From Holosporales bacterium (GTDB lineage: Bacteria; Pseudomonadota; Alphaproteobacteria; Caedimonadales; UBA9215): a DNA stretch of 9,641 nucleotides. The notes under the pieces are model-generated. The model searched no databases. It was not told where the DNA came from and saw nothing but the letters and a program-made list of their open reading frames with translations. Location of the stretch: NCBI GenBank assembly GCA_003503995.1, contig DOCA01000173.1, forward strand, positions 1,164 through 10,804, in the 5' to 3' direction. The position numbers and the translations under genes were made by a program. Below, piece after piece: positions 1-6,543 of the stretch (its first letter is position 1; every line of letters starts with the position of its first letter).

Positions 1-2
1 AA

Positions 3-389
3 TTATTCTTCTTCCTCGTTACCTCCTTCTATTGCCTCAAGCATAGCAGCCACTGATTGTGCCAGTGAATTGGGATGAACAAGGAACTCTACAATTTCAG
101 GTAATCCTTTATTTTTTGGAGTCGTGGGTTCTCCTGCTACAGGCATAGTAATTACTGGGCTGGGAATTATAATAGGTTCTGGTATATTGAACTCCCTTGG
201 TCTCTCCTCAAGGTTTTCAAAGGGCTTCATGATGTCAAATAACCTTCTGTTATTTTCCTCTGTAAGAATAAAAGTTGGTCCTGATCTGGTAATTTCAAGC
301 ATTTCGAACCCTGATGCTTGTATTAGTGAAGTGGGCGCTATTATTAATGAGAGAGCTAAAGTAAATGTGTTTTTGTTTTTAAATACCAT
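3..389 (-). CDS. Small secreted proline-rich protein of unknown function
   Basis: A 128-residue protein I do not recognise. The N-terminus is a typical Sec signal peptide: basic start (K4, K6), a hydrophobic stretch at about residues 8-23, and a likely cleavage after Gln-Ala near residue 25. The mature part has a proline- and isoleucine-rich linker (about residues 68-92), a short hydrophobic/amphipathic stretch and a very acidic tail ending in four glutamates. The ATG is preceded at a good distance by AAGGA, and the gene begins only 12 bases after the stop of the PLD-type nuclease reading frame, so it is probably the last gene of that operon. It is complete; the stop codon lies at bases 3-5. 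A periplasmic or exported role is inferred from the signal peptide only; no catalytic motif is visible. Confidence 0.65.
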   Translation of the reverse strand: MVFKNKNTFTLALSLIIAPTSLIQASGFEMLEITRSGPTFILTEENNRRLFDIMKPFENLEERPREFNIPEPIIIPSPVITMPVAGEPTTPKNKGLPEIVEFLVHPNSLAQSVAAMLEAIEGGNEEEE

Positions 390-401
390 TTTATATCCTT
401 G

Positions 402-989
402 TTAGGGTTTATTGAATCGTTGTAACCATTGGTTCTTATAGATCATGGCAAGGTTTGCGTCATTAATAAAGAGCATATTTTCCGAATTTTTCGTATTGGC
501 TGCTGCTGAAAAATTGTAACTGCCACTAATTAATTTTGACTGGTCTATGATTAAGATCTTGTTGTGGGCGATGCCTTGAACATAATCGACCTTTGTTCTG
601 ATACCTTCTTTGGTCAGATTATGAATCTAGGAGTAGGGGGCTTTTAATTGGCTTCGATCAAAAAGAACCCGAACAGACACACCGCGCCTTGACGCCTCAA
701 TTAAAGCATTAGAGATGGGTTTTGACGTGAAAGAGTAAGATTGGACCAAGATTTCTTTTTGGGCTTGATTAATGGCAAAGAGAGCTAATTTTTCACATTG
801 TCCTTCAGGAGAAAAACAAACGTTGATCTTTGGTGCTTCGGTTTCAGAAGAAAATACAGCAGGTAACTGATCTTCATAAAAAAGATAACCTGATCCAAAC
901 CCAATCACAAAGACCATTAAGGTGAGGAGGGGAGCTTTGGTTATAGGTAAAGTGATGTTTTTGCGACTTTGTCGTCGTTTATTAATCAT
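402..989 (-). pseudogene. Nuc-like phospholipase D family nuclease interrupted by an amber codon
   Basis: The reading frame codes for a PLD-superfamily nuclease of the short, single-HKD kind known from conjugative plasmids (Nuc of pKM101 is the type). Residues about 18-37 form a membrane anchor or uncleaved signal. The family landmarks follow in order: VCFSPEGQC (about 57-65), QSYSFTSKPISNAL (about 83-96), VRVLFDRSQ (about 106-114), then the catalytic HNKILIID (His142, Lys144, Asp149) and GSYNFS. A TAG codon at 627-629 (codon 121) cuts the frame just before the HKD motif. The same frame stays open and homologous for 74 more codons to a TAA at 402-404, so this is a single nonsense change with no frameshift. 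Known members work as dimers in which each chain gives one HKD motif; the 120-residue product would lack it. The start overlaps the stop of the preceding ORF as ATGA, suggesting translational coupling. A sequencing error or amber read-through cannot be excluded. Confidence 0.85.
627..629 (-). other. In-frame amber (TAG) codon inside the PLD nuclease
   Basis: Read on the minus strand, the frame goes Ala-Pro-Tyr-Ser-TAG-Ile-His-Asn-Leu. In the pKM101 Nuc family the corresponding stretch has an ordinary residue after Tyr-Ser. One base change, for example from CAG (Gln), would create this stop. Confidence 0.85.
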
Positions 990-1282
990 TTCAAATTTGT
1001 TAGGTAATTTTCATAAGATTCTTTAATGAAAACACAGCATGAATCTAAACCATCAATTGATTCTTTGTAATCTAGTGTTACGCAATCAACTTGAATCATT
1101 ACGTTCATATCAAAAGGTTCTGATGCGTTTATCTCTGCAACAAAATCACCTTCCACTATTTCAATAATGTTCTCAATTTGTGTTTTAGATTCAATTTTAA
1201 AATCTTCTTCATTTAATCCAGAAAATCCCATTTCTTTTTTGATGGTTTCAACGGTCTTTTTCTCATGCTCTTGTATGTTCAT
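986..1282 (-). CDS. Acidic 98-residue protein of unknown function, coupled to the PLD nuclease
   Basis: I do not recognise this protein. It has no signal peptide or membrane segment and is acidic, with a charged N-terminal helix-like part (about residues 1-20) and a middle and C-terminal part of alternating hydrophobic residues (about 34-75) containing a Cys-Cys pair. It is likely a small cytosolic alpha/beta protein. The ATG has an AAGGGA ribosome site about 11 bases upstream and a promoter-like sequence about 40 bases upstream. Its TGA overlaps the ATG of the nuclease gene (ATGA), so the two are probably translated together; that raises, but does not show, the possibility that it acts with or regulates the nuclease. 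It has no motif that would identify it as an inhibitor. Confidence 0.6.
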   Translation of the reverse strand: MNIQEHEKKTVETIKKEMGFSGLNEEDFKIESKTQIENIIEIVEGDFVAEINASEPFDMNVMIQVDCVTLDYKESIDGLDSCCVFIKESYENYLTNLK

Positions 1283-1320
1283 TTTATTTTCTATCCCTTT
1301 TTCTAATTCCCTATATTTAT

Positions 1321-1349
1321 ATAGTAGGACAGAGTCCCATTTTATGCAA
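1321..1349 (-). promoter_or_regulatory. Sigma70-like promoter with palindrome in the spacer
   Basis: On the minus strand, TTGCAT (1344-1349) and TACTAT (1321-1326) are separated by exactly 17 bases. The spacer contains the interrupted palindrome GGAC-TCT-GTCC (1328-1338). The promoter would drive the 98-residue ORF and the PLD nuclease, with a leader of about 30 bases. It lies just downstream of the HTH gene, whose product is the obvious, but unproven, candidate to bind the palindrome. Confidence 0.5.
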
Positions 1350-1363
1350 GGAAAAAAATCATA

Positions 1364-1579
1364 TTATTTTATTTTTTCTAATGTTTTTTCTATCTCCTTT
1401 GGGGTTTGATCTATCAAAAATAGTAAAACCTTAACAGATTTTGTTCGCGCTCTTTTTCCTTGCTCCCAACTCCTTATTGCTTCTAATTCTAAATGATATA
1501 TCTCAGCAAATTCTCTTTGCGTAAAACCTAGTTTTTTGCGCAAGGCTTTAAGGTCAACGTCAGGTATTTGGTTAGTCAT
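1364..1579 (-). CDS. Small XRE-family HTH regulator (antitoxin-like)
   Basis: A 71-residue protein that is almost entirely a Cro/C1-type helix-turn-helix: LKALRKKLGFTQREFAEIYH (about residues 10-29) and the recognition-helix region with IRSWEQGKR (about 35-43), followed by a helical LLFLIDQTP segment. The spacing and the SWEQGKR signature match the short DNA-binding domains found in HigA/NadS-type antitoxins and YiaG-like regulators. The ATG has an AAAGG ribosome site about 9 bases upstream. No RelE/HigB-like toxin lies beside it: upstream is the TraD-like gene, 39 bases away, and downstream is an acidic ORF unlike any toxin family I know. It is therefore either an orphan antitoxin or a dedicated regulator of this mobile-element operon. 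A short palindrome in the next promoter is a candidate operator. Confident of the HTH; the target is inferred. Confidence 0.8.
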   Translation of the reverse strand: MTNQIPDVDLKALRKKLGFTQREFAEIYHLELEAIRSWEQGKRARTKSVKVLLFLIDQTPKEIEKTLEKIK

Positions 1580-1618
1580 TTTTTAAACCTTTTATAAAAT
1601 TCTTCTCTCTCGATTTCC

Positions 1619-1942
1619 TTAGGGAGAAGAAGAGGGGCCTTTTCCATACTTTAAAGATTTCTCCCCAAGGAATCTATAGTGGTCTCTTTTTTCACTATAG
1701 GGATCATTGATGAGGTTTTCATAAGCGTCAATGAGAGCCCCTAAGATGATGGCTTCTTTTTCATAGTTCTCTTCAATATGAACTTGATCGCCCAGTTCTA
1801 AACCGAGGTAAGAGGGGAGGTTGGACTTATGAACCAATCCCCCATAAGCAAATTTTGTGCTGGCTTCTGCTTTTCTTTTTTGTTGGGACTTCGTTACGAT
1901 TTTTGAGCGCGCGTGATTAAGTTGCATGCGATTATCATTCAT
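1619..1942 (-). CDS. traD: TraD-like conjugal transfer protein (Ti/RAGE type)
   Basis: A 107-residue basic protein resembling the short TraD family of Agrobacterium-type and rickettsial RAGE conjugation modules; this TraD is a small mobilisation-associated protein, not the VirD4-like coupling ATPase of the F plasmid. The family pattern is visible: a Lys/Arg-rich helix (about residues 8-26), then YGGLVHKSNL with the diagnostic Gly-Gly-Leu-Val, and later ILGALIDAYENL. The insert between these two parts and the C-terminal tail are longer than in typical members of about 70 residues. I chose ATG at 1942 because AGGG lies about 11 bases upstream; a GTG at 1954 in the same frame is possible but has no ribosome site. 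The Tn3 transposon ends only about 20 bases upstream, so the native promoter, and perhaps the native N-terminus, has been separated. In related modules traD lies near traA and traC, neither of which is present here. Confidence 0.65.
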   Translation of the reverse strand: MNDNRMQLNHARSKIVTKSQQKRKAEASTKFAYGGLVHKSNLPSYLGLELGDQVHIEENYEKEAIILGALIDAYENLINDPYSEKRDHYRFLGEKSLKYGKGPSSSP

Positions 1943-1962
1943 TTTCTGAAACACCCTATGCA

Positions 1963-2000
1963 GGGGTCGATTTGGGTAGAGGGCGAAATCGTATCATAAG
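1963..2000 (+). repeat. Left terminal inverted repeat of the Tn3 transposon
   Basis: 38 bp beginning GGGGTCGATTTGGGTAGAGG and ending ATCATAAG. It matches the reverse complement of 5680-5717 at 36 of 38 positions. It lies 10 bp downstream of the tnpA stop codon. Confidence 0.93.
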
Positions 2001-2010
2001 CCTTCTCCCC

Positions 2011-4899
2011 TCATTCTTTTGGCCACTTGTACTCCCCCGTGATGAGAATATGTGCCCATCCAAGGGGGGAGGTATGAGCTAGAAGTTTTGGCGAACAATC
2101 TAGGCCTGCTATTTTTCGCTTTATAACAGATTTTCCAAGATGTACGGTGTTCCAATAAATAATGATCGCTGCCAAAAGATTAAGCCCCGCCATTCTATAG
2201 TGCTGACCTTCTGTTGTACGGTCACGTATTTCACCTTGACGACCGATCCTTAGTGCATTTTTTAAGGCATGATGTGACTCACCTTTATTGAGCCCAATTT
2301 GTGCACGACGCTGCATATCTGTATCGAGTAACCAATCTATGATAAATAGGGTTCGTTCAATCCGTCCTACCTCACGCAGAGCAATAGCAAGATCATGCTG
2401 GCGTGGGTGAGAGGCAAACTTTCGTAAAAGCTGACTAGGCGGCATAATGCCGGCGACCATTGTGGCAGCGCTGCGTAAAATACCTGGCCAGTTAGCTGAA
2501 ATCGTGTCTTCCCTTACTTTACCGCCAACCAGTCCCTTTAACCCTTTCGGGACAGTGGTTGGATCAAAAATATACAGGCGTTTTGATGGTAGATCACGAA
2601 TTCGTGGAATGAAACGATAGGATATAAGCGACGTGACGGCAAAGACATGATCTGTAAAGCCACCAGTATCGGTGTATTGTTCGCGAATTTTTTTACCTAC
2701 TTCATTCATTAATAAGCCGTCAAGAATATATGGAGCCTCGTTGACCGTCGCCGGTATATTCTGCGTGGCAAAAGGAGCAAACTGGTCAGAAACATGCGTA
2801 TAGGATTTCAACCCCGGTTCATTCCCATATTTTGCATTTACAAGGTTCATAGCTTCGCCTTGACGCGTTGCAGGGAAGAACTGTCCATCGCTGGAGGCGG
2901 TGCCACCGTTACCCCAGAACTGAGCCATAGGCAAGGCAGATTGGGCATCAATCACCATAGCAAGAGACCGATTGATAGCGTCACTTTCAATGTGCCAGCG
3001 TGACAGACGCGATAGCTGAAAGTAATCATGCGTGTTGGTCGCTTCAGCCATTTTACTAAGACCCAAATTCAGTCCTTCTGCGAGCAGGACGTTTAAAAGC
3101 CCAATCTTATCTTTGCAAGGTGCGCCTGTGCGCAGGTGGGTAAATGCATCGGTAAACCCTATGGCTTTATCCACGTCCAGTAACATATCTGTAATTCGTA
3201 CATCGGGCATACGCTTATAAAGATCAAGGACAATTTCTTCTGCCTCTGCTGGTACTGCGGCCTTCAGGCGCTCTATTTTCAGGATACCATTCTCAATGGA
3301 ACAACCCTGAATGGATCCGGATTTAGTCGCAATATCAAGACGTTTCAACCCATCGGACATACGTTTTTTTCGATCATTCAACCATTCTTCGGGATTAAAT
3401 GGAACAGACAGGCGTGGTGTAGCCCTTGCGGCGTCAAGTGACACTAAGGCCTGTTTCAGATCACCATATCGGCGAGAATGTGACAACCAAATATCTCCCG
3501 ACCGGAAAGCATCACGGAGATGGGACATTACTGCTACCTCCCAAAGCCGATGAGCATCTGTATCATGACTCTTGAGGTGTTGATACCACTTTGAATTGCG
3601 TCTCAAAAAGTCCGTTGGTTTTTCTACAACCTCTTTGTTTTCTTTTATAATGTGGACTGCCTTCATCAGGGGGTCTGCAACTGAAGCGACCTTGATATCC
3701 AGTGCACGCAGCATCCGTGGCGCATAGCGACGAAACCGATGATATCCCTGACCAACATGGTTAAGGGGGTCAGCTGACATTGTATTACTTAACTGTGCCG
3801 CTGTTGCAACAAGACCTTCCAGACTTTGCCATCCACAGGCCCTTGCAATAGCAGGATCAAGTAGTGCACCATCTCCTTTTGCTTCAAGTAATGCTGCGCC
3901 CAAACATTTAAAAGAACGCAACGTATCCTGCAGAGATGTCTTTGCATCACCGACCTGGGCGTCACAGAGTTTCTTCGCATCTCGCCATATTTTACCAACG
4001 ATACGATCATGAGTTTCTACAACGGCATCAGCAATAGAATATCGCCATTCTAATGCACATACGGCCAGAACAGCGAGACGCCGATCACTTGAAATATCCA
4101 GTAATCCATCTGTAAAATAACGCTCTCCTTGACGGCGCAAGCGAGTGATCTGGTGTGGAGGGATACTATCTAGAACATCAACGAGGAGTTCAATACCTTG
4201 CAAGCACTCGAGCCGATCAAGCAATCGGTTAATATCTGCAGAATTCTTGCCGACCTCAAATTGACGCAACCAGATAAATCTACTGATCCCCCCACCTCCA
4301 CTTTCAGTTAATAGGGCATCAAGTTGTACTTTTATTGTATCACTCAGGCGACTGACGATGCGTGATTCAATCCGCCGTTCAGCGGAGACAAGTGAATCAG
4401 CACACAGCCGTTCGATCGTGGACATTCTTGGTAAAATGGTCTGCGCGTGTCGGCACTCTCCTATAAATCGCTTCACTAAGTCCTCATTTGTACGGCTTTT
4501 CTCGGCCTCGCCTGCCAACCAAGACTTAATATCGTTAGCAATGCGCCCAGAAAACATTTTGTAGCCATATATTGATCGCAAATCGATGAGGTGTCTTCTC
4601 CGTGTCACATCTGTTTCGGCATACCCAGAAATATCTAGAGGCTTTACGCCAATTTGAGCGGCAATAAATTCAGTAACTGGTATAGGAATAACCTCGCCTG
4701 CAGTCAATAAACGACCAGGGTATCGAAAAGCACAGAGCTGAAGTGCAAAGCCAAGTTTATTGTGTGCATTGCGTCGTTTTTGGATATGTAAGATGTCTTC
4801 ATCATCCAGTGTGTAATACCGCAATAAAGTTTCTTCATCTACAGGCAAGTCAAATAGTGATTGTCGTTGGCGTTCGGTCAGAATGTGGCGTCTTGGCAT
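2011..4899 (-). CDS. tnpA: Tn3-family transposase TnpA
   Basis: This 962-residue DDE transposase (family usually about 950-1,010) binds the 38-bp terminal repeats and carries out replicative transposition through a cointegrate. The N-terminal DUF4158-type DNA-binding domain covers about residues 1-170 (MPRRHILTERQRQSLFDLPV at the start). A helical central part follows, and the C-terminal DDE_Tnp_Tn3 catalytic domain runs from about 560 to 950. Visible catalytic-region motifs are FWGNGGTASSDGQ (Asp671), YTHVSDQFAPF, YTDTGGFTDHVFA (Asp744 or Asp750) and NKGESHHAL (Glu874) followed by GRQGEIRDRT. ATG 4899 is preceded by AGGAG about 9 bases upstream. No frameshift or internal stop is present. A promoter inside the res region (5015-5044) points into it, so the resolvase probably represses it, as in Tn3. 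Confidence 0.97.
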   Translation of the reverse strand: MPRRHILTERQRQSLFDLPVDEETLLRYYTLDDEDILHIQKRRNAHNKLGFALQLCAFRYPGRLLTAGEVIPIPVTEFIAAQIGVKPLDISGYAETDVTRRRHLIDLRSIYGYKMFSGRIANDIKSWLAGEAEKSRTNEDLVKRFIGECRHAQTILPRMSTIERLCADSLVSAERRIESRIVSRLSDTIKVQLDALLTESGGGGISRFIWLRQFEVGKNSADINRLLDRLECLQGIELLVDVLDSIPPHQITRLRRQGERYFTDGLLDISSDRRLAVLAVCALEWRYSIADAVVETHDRIVGKIWRDAKKLCDAQVGDAKTSLQDTLRSFKCLGAALLEAKGDGALLDPAIARACGWQSLEGLVATAAQLSNTMSADPLNHVGQGYHRFRRYAPRMLRALDIKVASVADPLMKAVHIIKENKEVVEKPTDFLRRNSKWYQHLKSHDTDAHRLWEVAVMSHLRDAFRSGDIWLSHSRRYGDLKQALVSLDAARATPRLSVPFNPEEWLNDRKKRMSDGLKRLDIATKSGSIQGCSIENGILKIERLKAAVPAEAEEIVLDLYKRMPDVRITDMLLDVDKAIGFTDAFTHLRTGAPCKDKIGLLNVLLAEGLNLGLSKMAEATNTHDYFQLSRLSRWHIESDAINRSLAMVIDAQSALPMAQFWGNGGTASSDGQFFPATRQGEAMNLVNAKYGNEPGLKSYTHVSDQFAPFATQNIPATVNEAPYILDGLLMNEVGKKIREQYTDTGGFTDHVFAVTSLISYRFIPRIRDLPSKRLYIFDPTTVPKGLKGLVGGKVREDTISANWPGILRSAATMVAGIMPPSQLLRKFASHPRQHDLAIALREVGRIERTLFIIDWLLDTDMQRRAQIGLNKGESHHALKNALRIGRQGEIRDRTTEGQHYRMAGLNLLAAIIIYWNTVHLGKSVIKRKIAGLDCSPKLLAHTSPLGWAHILITGEYKWPKE

Positions 4900-5004
4900 A
4901 GCTAAAGTCTCCTATTGGGCGACGTTTGAGAAATAAAGAACCGTCCGTAAGGGGATCGTTCAGCGGACAATTTTAAATTAAAAGTTACCTCAATAAAATA
5001 GGCG

Positions 5005-5033
5005 TTATAACTATATCATATAAATGGTACGAT
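5005..5033 (+). promoter_or_regulatory. Candidate tnpR promoter
   Basis: TTATAA (5005-5010), a 17-base spacer and TACGAT (5028-5033) give a moderate sigma70-like match reading towards tnpR. It overlaps the second res block and the opposing tnpA promoter, so bound resolvase would be expected to silence both. Confidence 0.35.
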
Positions 5034-5044
5034 TTAATTTGCAA
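5015..5044 (-). promoter_or_regulatory. Candidate tnpA promoter
   Basis: On the minus strand, TTGCAA (5039-5044), an 18-base spacer and TATGAT (5015-5020) form a good sigma70-like promoter directed at tnpA, leaving a leader of a little over 100 bases that crosses the first res block. Confidence 0.45.
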
Positions 5045-5073
5045 AAGGGGGGCCTTATTCGTACACTTACTAT

Positions 5074-5652
5074 ATGAAAAAAACACTCATTGGCTATGCC
5101 CGCTGCTCTACCGACAAACAGGATCTATCAGCCCAACGATTGGCTCTTGTGGAATTGGGTGTACATGAAAACCTCATATACACAGACCATGGTTTGACTG
5201 GCACAAACCGTAAGCGCCCTGGCCTTGATCAAGCCATCGCTGCTGTGCGGCGGGGTGACACATTAGTCGTTCCAAAGCTGGATCGCCTCGCTAGATCGGT
5301 TCCTGATGCCCGTGCCATTGCAGATCAACTCGAAATTAAAGGCGTGAAACTCGCTTTGGGTGCATCAGTTTATGATCCAATCGATCCTATGGGAAAAATG
5401 TTCTTCAATATCCTGGCGACTTTTTCTGAATTTGAATCTGACCTTATACGCATGAGAACGCGCGAAGGAATGGCCATTGCCCGCATTAAAGGAAGACTAC
5501 GTGGAAAACAGCCAAAACTGTCTGAAAAACAGCAAAAAGAACTTGGCCGCATGCATGAAACTGGCGAATATTCCATTAGTGATCTGGCCGAGGTGTTTGC
5601 TGTTTCAAGGCCAACTATTTATCGTACTTTAAAACGAATACAAACTGTTTAG
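5074..5652 (+). CDS. tnpR: Serine resolvase TnpR of the Tn3 transposon
   Basis: A 192-residue small serine recombinase (family usually 180-200) that resolves transposition cointegrates at res. The catalytic domain covers about residues 1-135: YARCSTDKQ holds the nucleophile Ser12 with Arg10, and KLDRLARS holds the conserved Arg71 and Arg74. The long E-helix SEFESDLIRMRTREGMAIAR (about 118-137) follows, then a C-terminal helix-turn-helix (about 160-188, ISDLAEVFAVSRPTIYRTLKR) that binds the res subsites. All key residues are intact. The ATG is the only in-frame start, yet no ribosome site lies at normal distance; the purine run AAAAGGGGGG is more than 20 bases upstream, so translation may be weak. 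Gene order, opposite to tnpA, is typical of the Tn3 subgroup. Confidence 0.96.
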   Translation: MKKTLIGYARCSTDKQDLSAQRLALVELGVHENLIYTDHGLTGTNRKRPGLDQAIAAVRRGDTLVVPKLDRLARSVPDARAIADQLEIKGVKLALGASVYDPIDPMGKMFFNILATFSEFESDLIRMRTREGMAIARIKGRLRGKQPKLSEKQQKELGRMHETGEYSISDLAEVFAVSRPTIYRTLKRIQTV

Positions 5653-5679
5653 CAGAATCAGTTTGTAGCTACGAAATCC

Positions 5680-5717
5680 CTTATGATACGATTCCGCCCC
5701 CTACCCAAATCGACCCC
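5680..5717 (-). repeat. Right terminal inverted repeat of the Tn3 transposon
   Basis: 38 bp ending CCCC, the reverse complement of the left repeat with two differences. It lies 27 bp downstream of the tnpR stop codon. Confidence 0.93.
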
Positions 5718-5771
5718 TATATGCCATTAAAGTTTTTTAAAGTCAATTTTTTTATTTGAGGTTTAATCCTG

Positions 5772-5842
5772 GGTTCTGTCGCATCTGTTGGCACCGTCAA
5801 AAGCATTATCACTCTTTACACGTCAACAGATGCGACAGAACC
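5772..5842. mobile_element. 71-bp palindromic element with IS6-like ends
   Basis: Two perfect 19-bp inverted arms, GGTTCTGTCGCATCTGTTG (5772-5790) and its complement (5824-5842), enclose a 33-bp non-coding centre. The outer bases GGTTCTGT-GCA resemble the terminal repeats of IS6-family elements such as IS257 and IS240 (GGTTCTGTTGCAAAG as I recall them). This looks like a miniature or internally deleted IS. The flanking 8 bases (taatcctg and ttaaggaa) are not a direct repeat. The loop is too long, and a U-tract is missing, for an ordinary terminator. Confidence 0.6.
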
Positions 5843-5972
5843 TTAAGGAATGCCAAATGGGAGGTCAGTTAATATTTTTTTAATCTTTTAGCTTTATCAT
5901 TCATTATATAAGTAAAATATATGCTTAAAAAGATAGTTTTTTACATTTAAAATTTAGAAGGGTAGTAGTCAT

Positions 5973-6452
5973 ATGAGAAAGTTTTTTATTTTAGTAATAT
6001 CTATTGTTATTATAGGTTTTCCTGTAAGTAATTTAAATGCATCCATGGCTACATTATTCAGTAATGATACGAAGGCTCTATCGATTCTCTGGGATGTAGC
6101 TGAAGATGGCTTCAACAATGCAAAAGAAATTAAGAACATGGTGGAGTTTAAGATTTGGGTGGATAAACTATCGGAAAGCAATATAGTAAAAAAGTATAGG
6201 AAAAGTTCTGATGGTAGAAAAGAAAACCTATTAACTATTGCATCCAGAGCGGCTAAAGTTGAAATGGTGGAATATTTGCTAACGAAACCACGCGTTCAAA
6301 GGAAAAAGTATATTGAAGAAGCTCTGATGGCGGTTGAGAAGGTCTACAAAGCACTACAATCGAGGAAAGACAAAAGATCTCAGACGGATAATAAGAATCG
6401 ATTCATAATAATTAAAATCTTGAATAAACAACTTATCAAGAACCTTAAATAA
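5973..6452 (+). CDS. Secreted protein with an ankyrin-like segment, function unknown
   Basis: A 159-residue protein with a clear N-terminal signal peptide: Arg2-Lys3, a hydrophobic run at about 4-18 and probable cleavage after Leu-Asn-Ala near residue 23. The mature part is helical and strongly basic towards the C-terminus. Residues about 84-104 (ENLLTIASRAAKVEMVEYLL) fit one ankyrin repeat (N-L-L-x-x-A...V-x-x-L-L), and the next 25 residues could be a degenerate second one; this is far fewer than a normal ankyrin array. AGAAGG lies about 11 bases before the ATG. The very AT-rich upstream stretch (about 5870-5960) may hold its promoter, but I cannot single out one. It stands alone: the 71-bp palindrome is upstream and a non-coding spacer with the dif-like site downstream. 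Ankyrin proteins are common in intracellular alphaproteobacteria, but an effector role here is speculation. Confidence 0.6.
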   Translation: MRKFFILVISIVIIGFPVSNLNASMATLFSNDTKALSILWDVAEDGFNNAKEIKNMVEFKIWVDKLSESNIVKKYRKSSDGRKENLLTIASRAAKVEMVEYLLTKPRVQRKKYIEEALMAVEKVYKALQSRKDKRSQTDNKNRFIIIKILNKQLIKNLK

Positions 6453-6543
6453 AAGTGGGCGGAATCGGGGTAATTTGCGGGAAAGTGCAGGGAACTACTT
6501 TAAGATTTAGATGATTAATAGATCACGAATCTGCAACTAAAAT

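Larger units (their letters stand above)
4942..5071. promoter_or_regulatory. Putative res recombination site between tnpA and tnpR
   Basis: The divergent intergenic region contains three dyad-like blocks of about the right size for resolvase subsites. Block one is 28 bp at 4942-4969 with arms CGTCCG and CGGACA. Block two is at 5003-5031, with outer arms CGTTATAA and, on the other strand, CGTACCAT. The third begins with CGTACACTTACT at 5060-5071 and reaches towards the tnpR start. Tn3 resolvases act at three such subsites in this position. Subsite boundaries and the crossover site are inferred. Confidence 0.5.
1963..5717. mobile_element. Complete Tn3-family transposon, tnpA/tnpR only
   Basis: A 3,755-bp unit bounded by 38-bp inverted repeats that start GGGG and end TAAG, as in classical Tn3 elements. 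It holds only tnpA (minus), tnpR (plus) and a res region between them, the divergent arrangement of the Tn3 subgroup. Both genes are intact, so the element looks functional. No passenger gene is present. The interior is visibly less AT-rich than both flanks, which supports recent acquisition. No exact 5-bp target duplication directly abuts the repeats; TATGC occurs at 1957-1961 and 5720-5724, one base out of register. Confidence 0.93.

Noticed and set aside
1364..1579. A complete HigBA/RelBE-type toxin-antitoxin pair
   Set aside because: Only the HTH antitoxin-like gene is there; neither neighbour resembles a toxin.
3789..4010. 73-codon minus-strand frame within tnpA
   Set aside because: It lies wholly inside the intact transposase in another frame and has no independent support.
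1963..5717. Passenger genes (resistance or toxin-antitoxin) in the transposon
   Set aside because: tnpA, res and tnpR fill the element end to end; only 10 and 27 bp remain beside the repeats.
5764..5850. 8-bp target duplication around the 71-bp palindrome
   Set aside because: The flanks taatcctg and ttaaggaa are not direct repeats.
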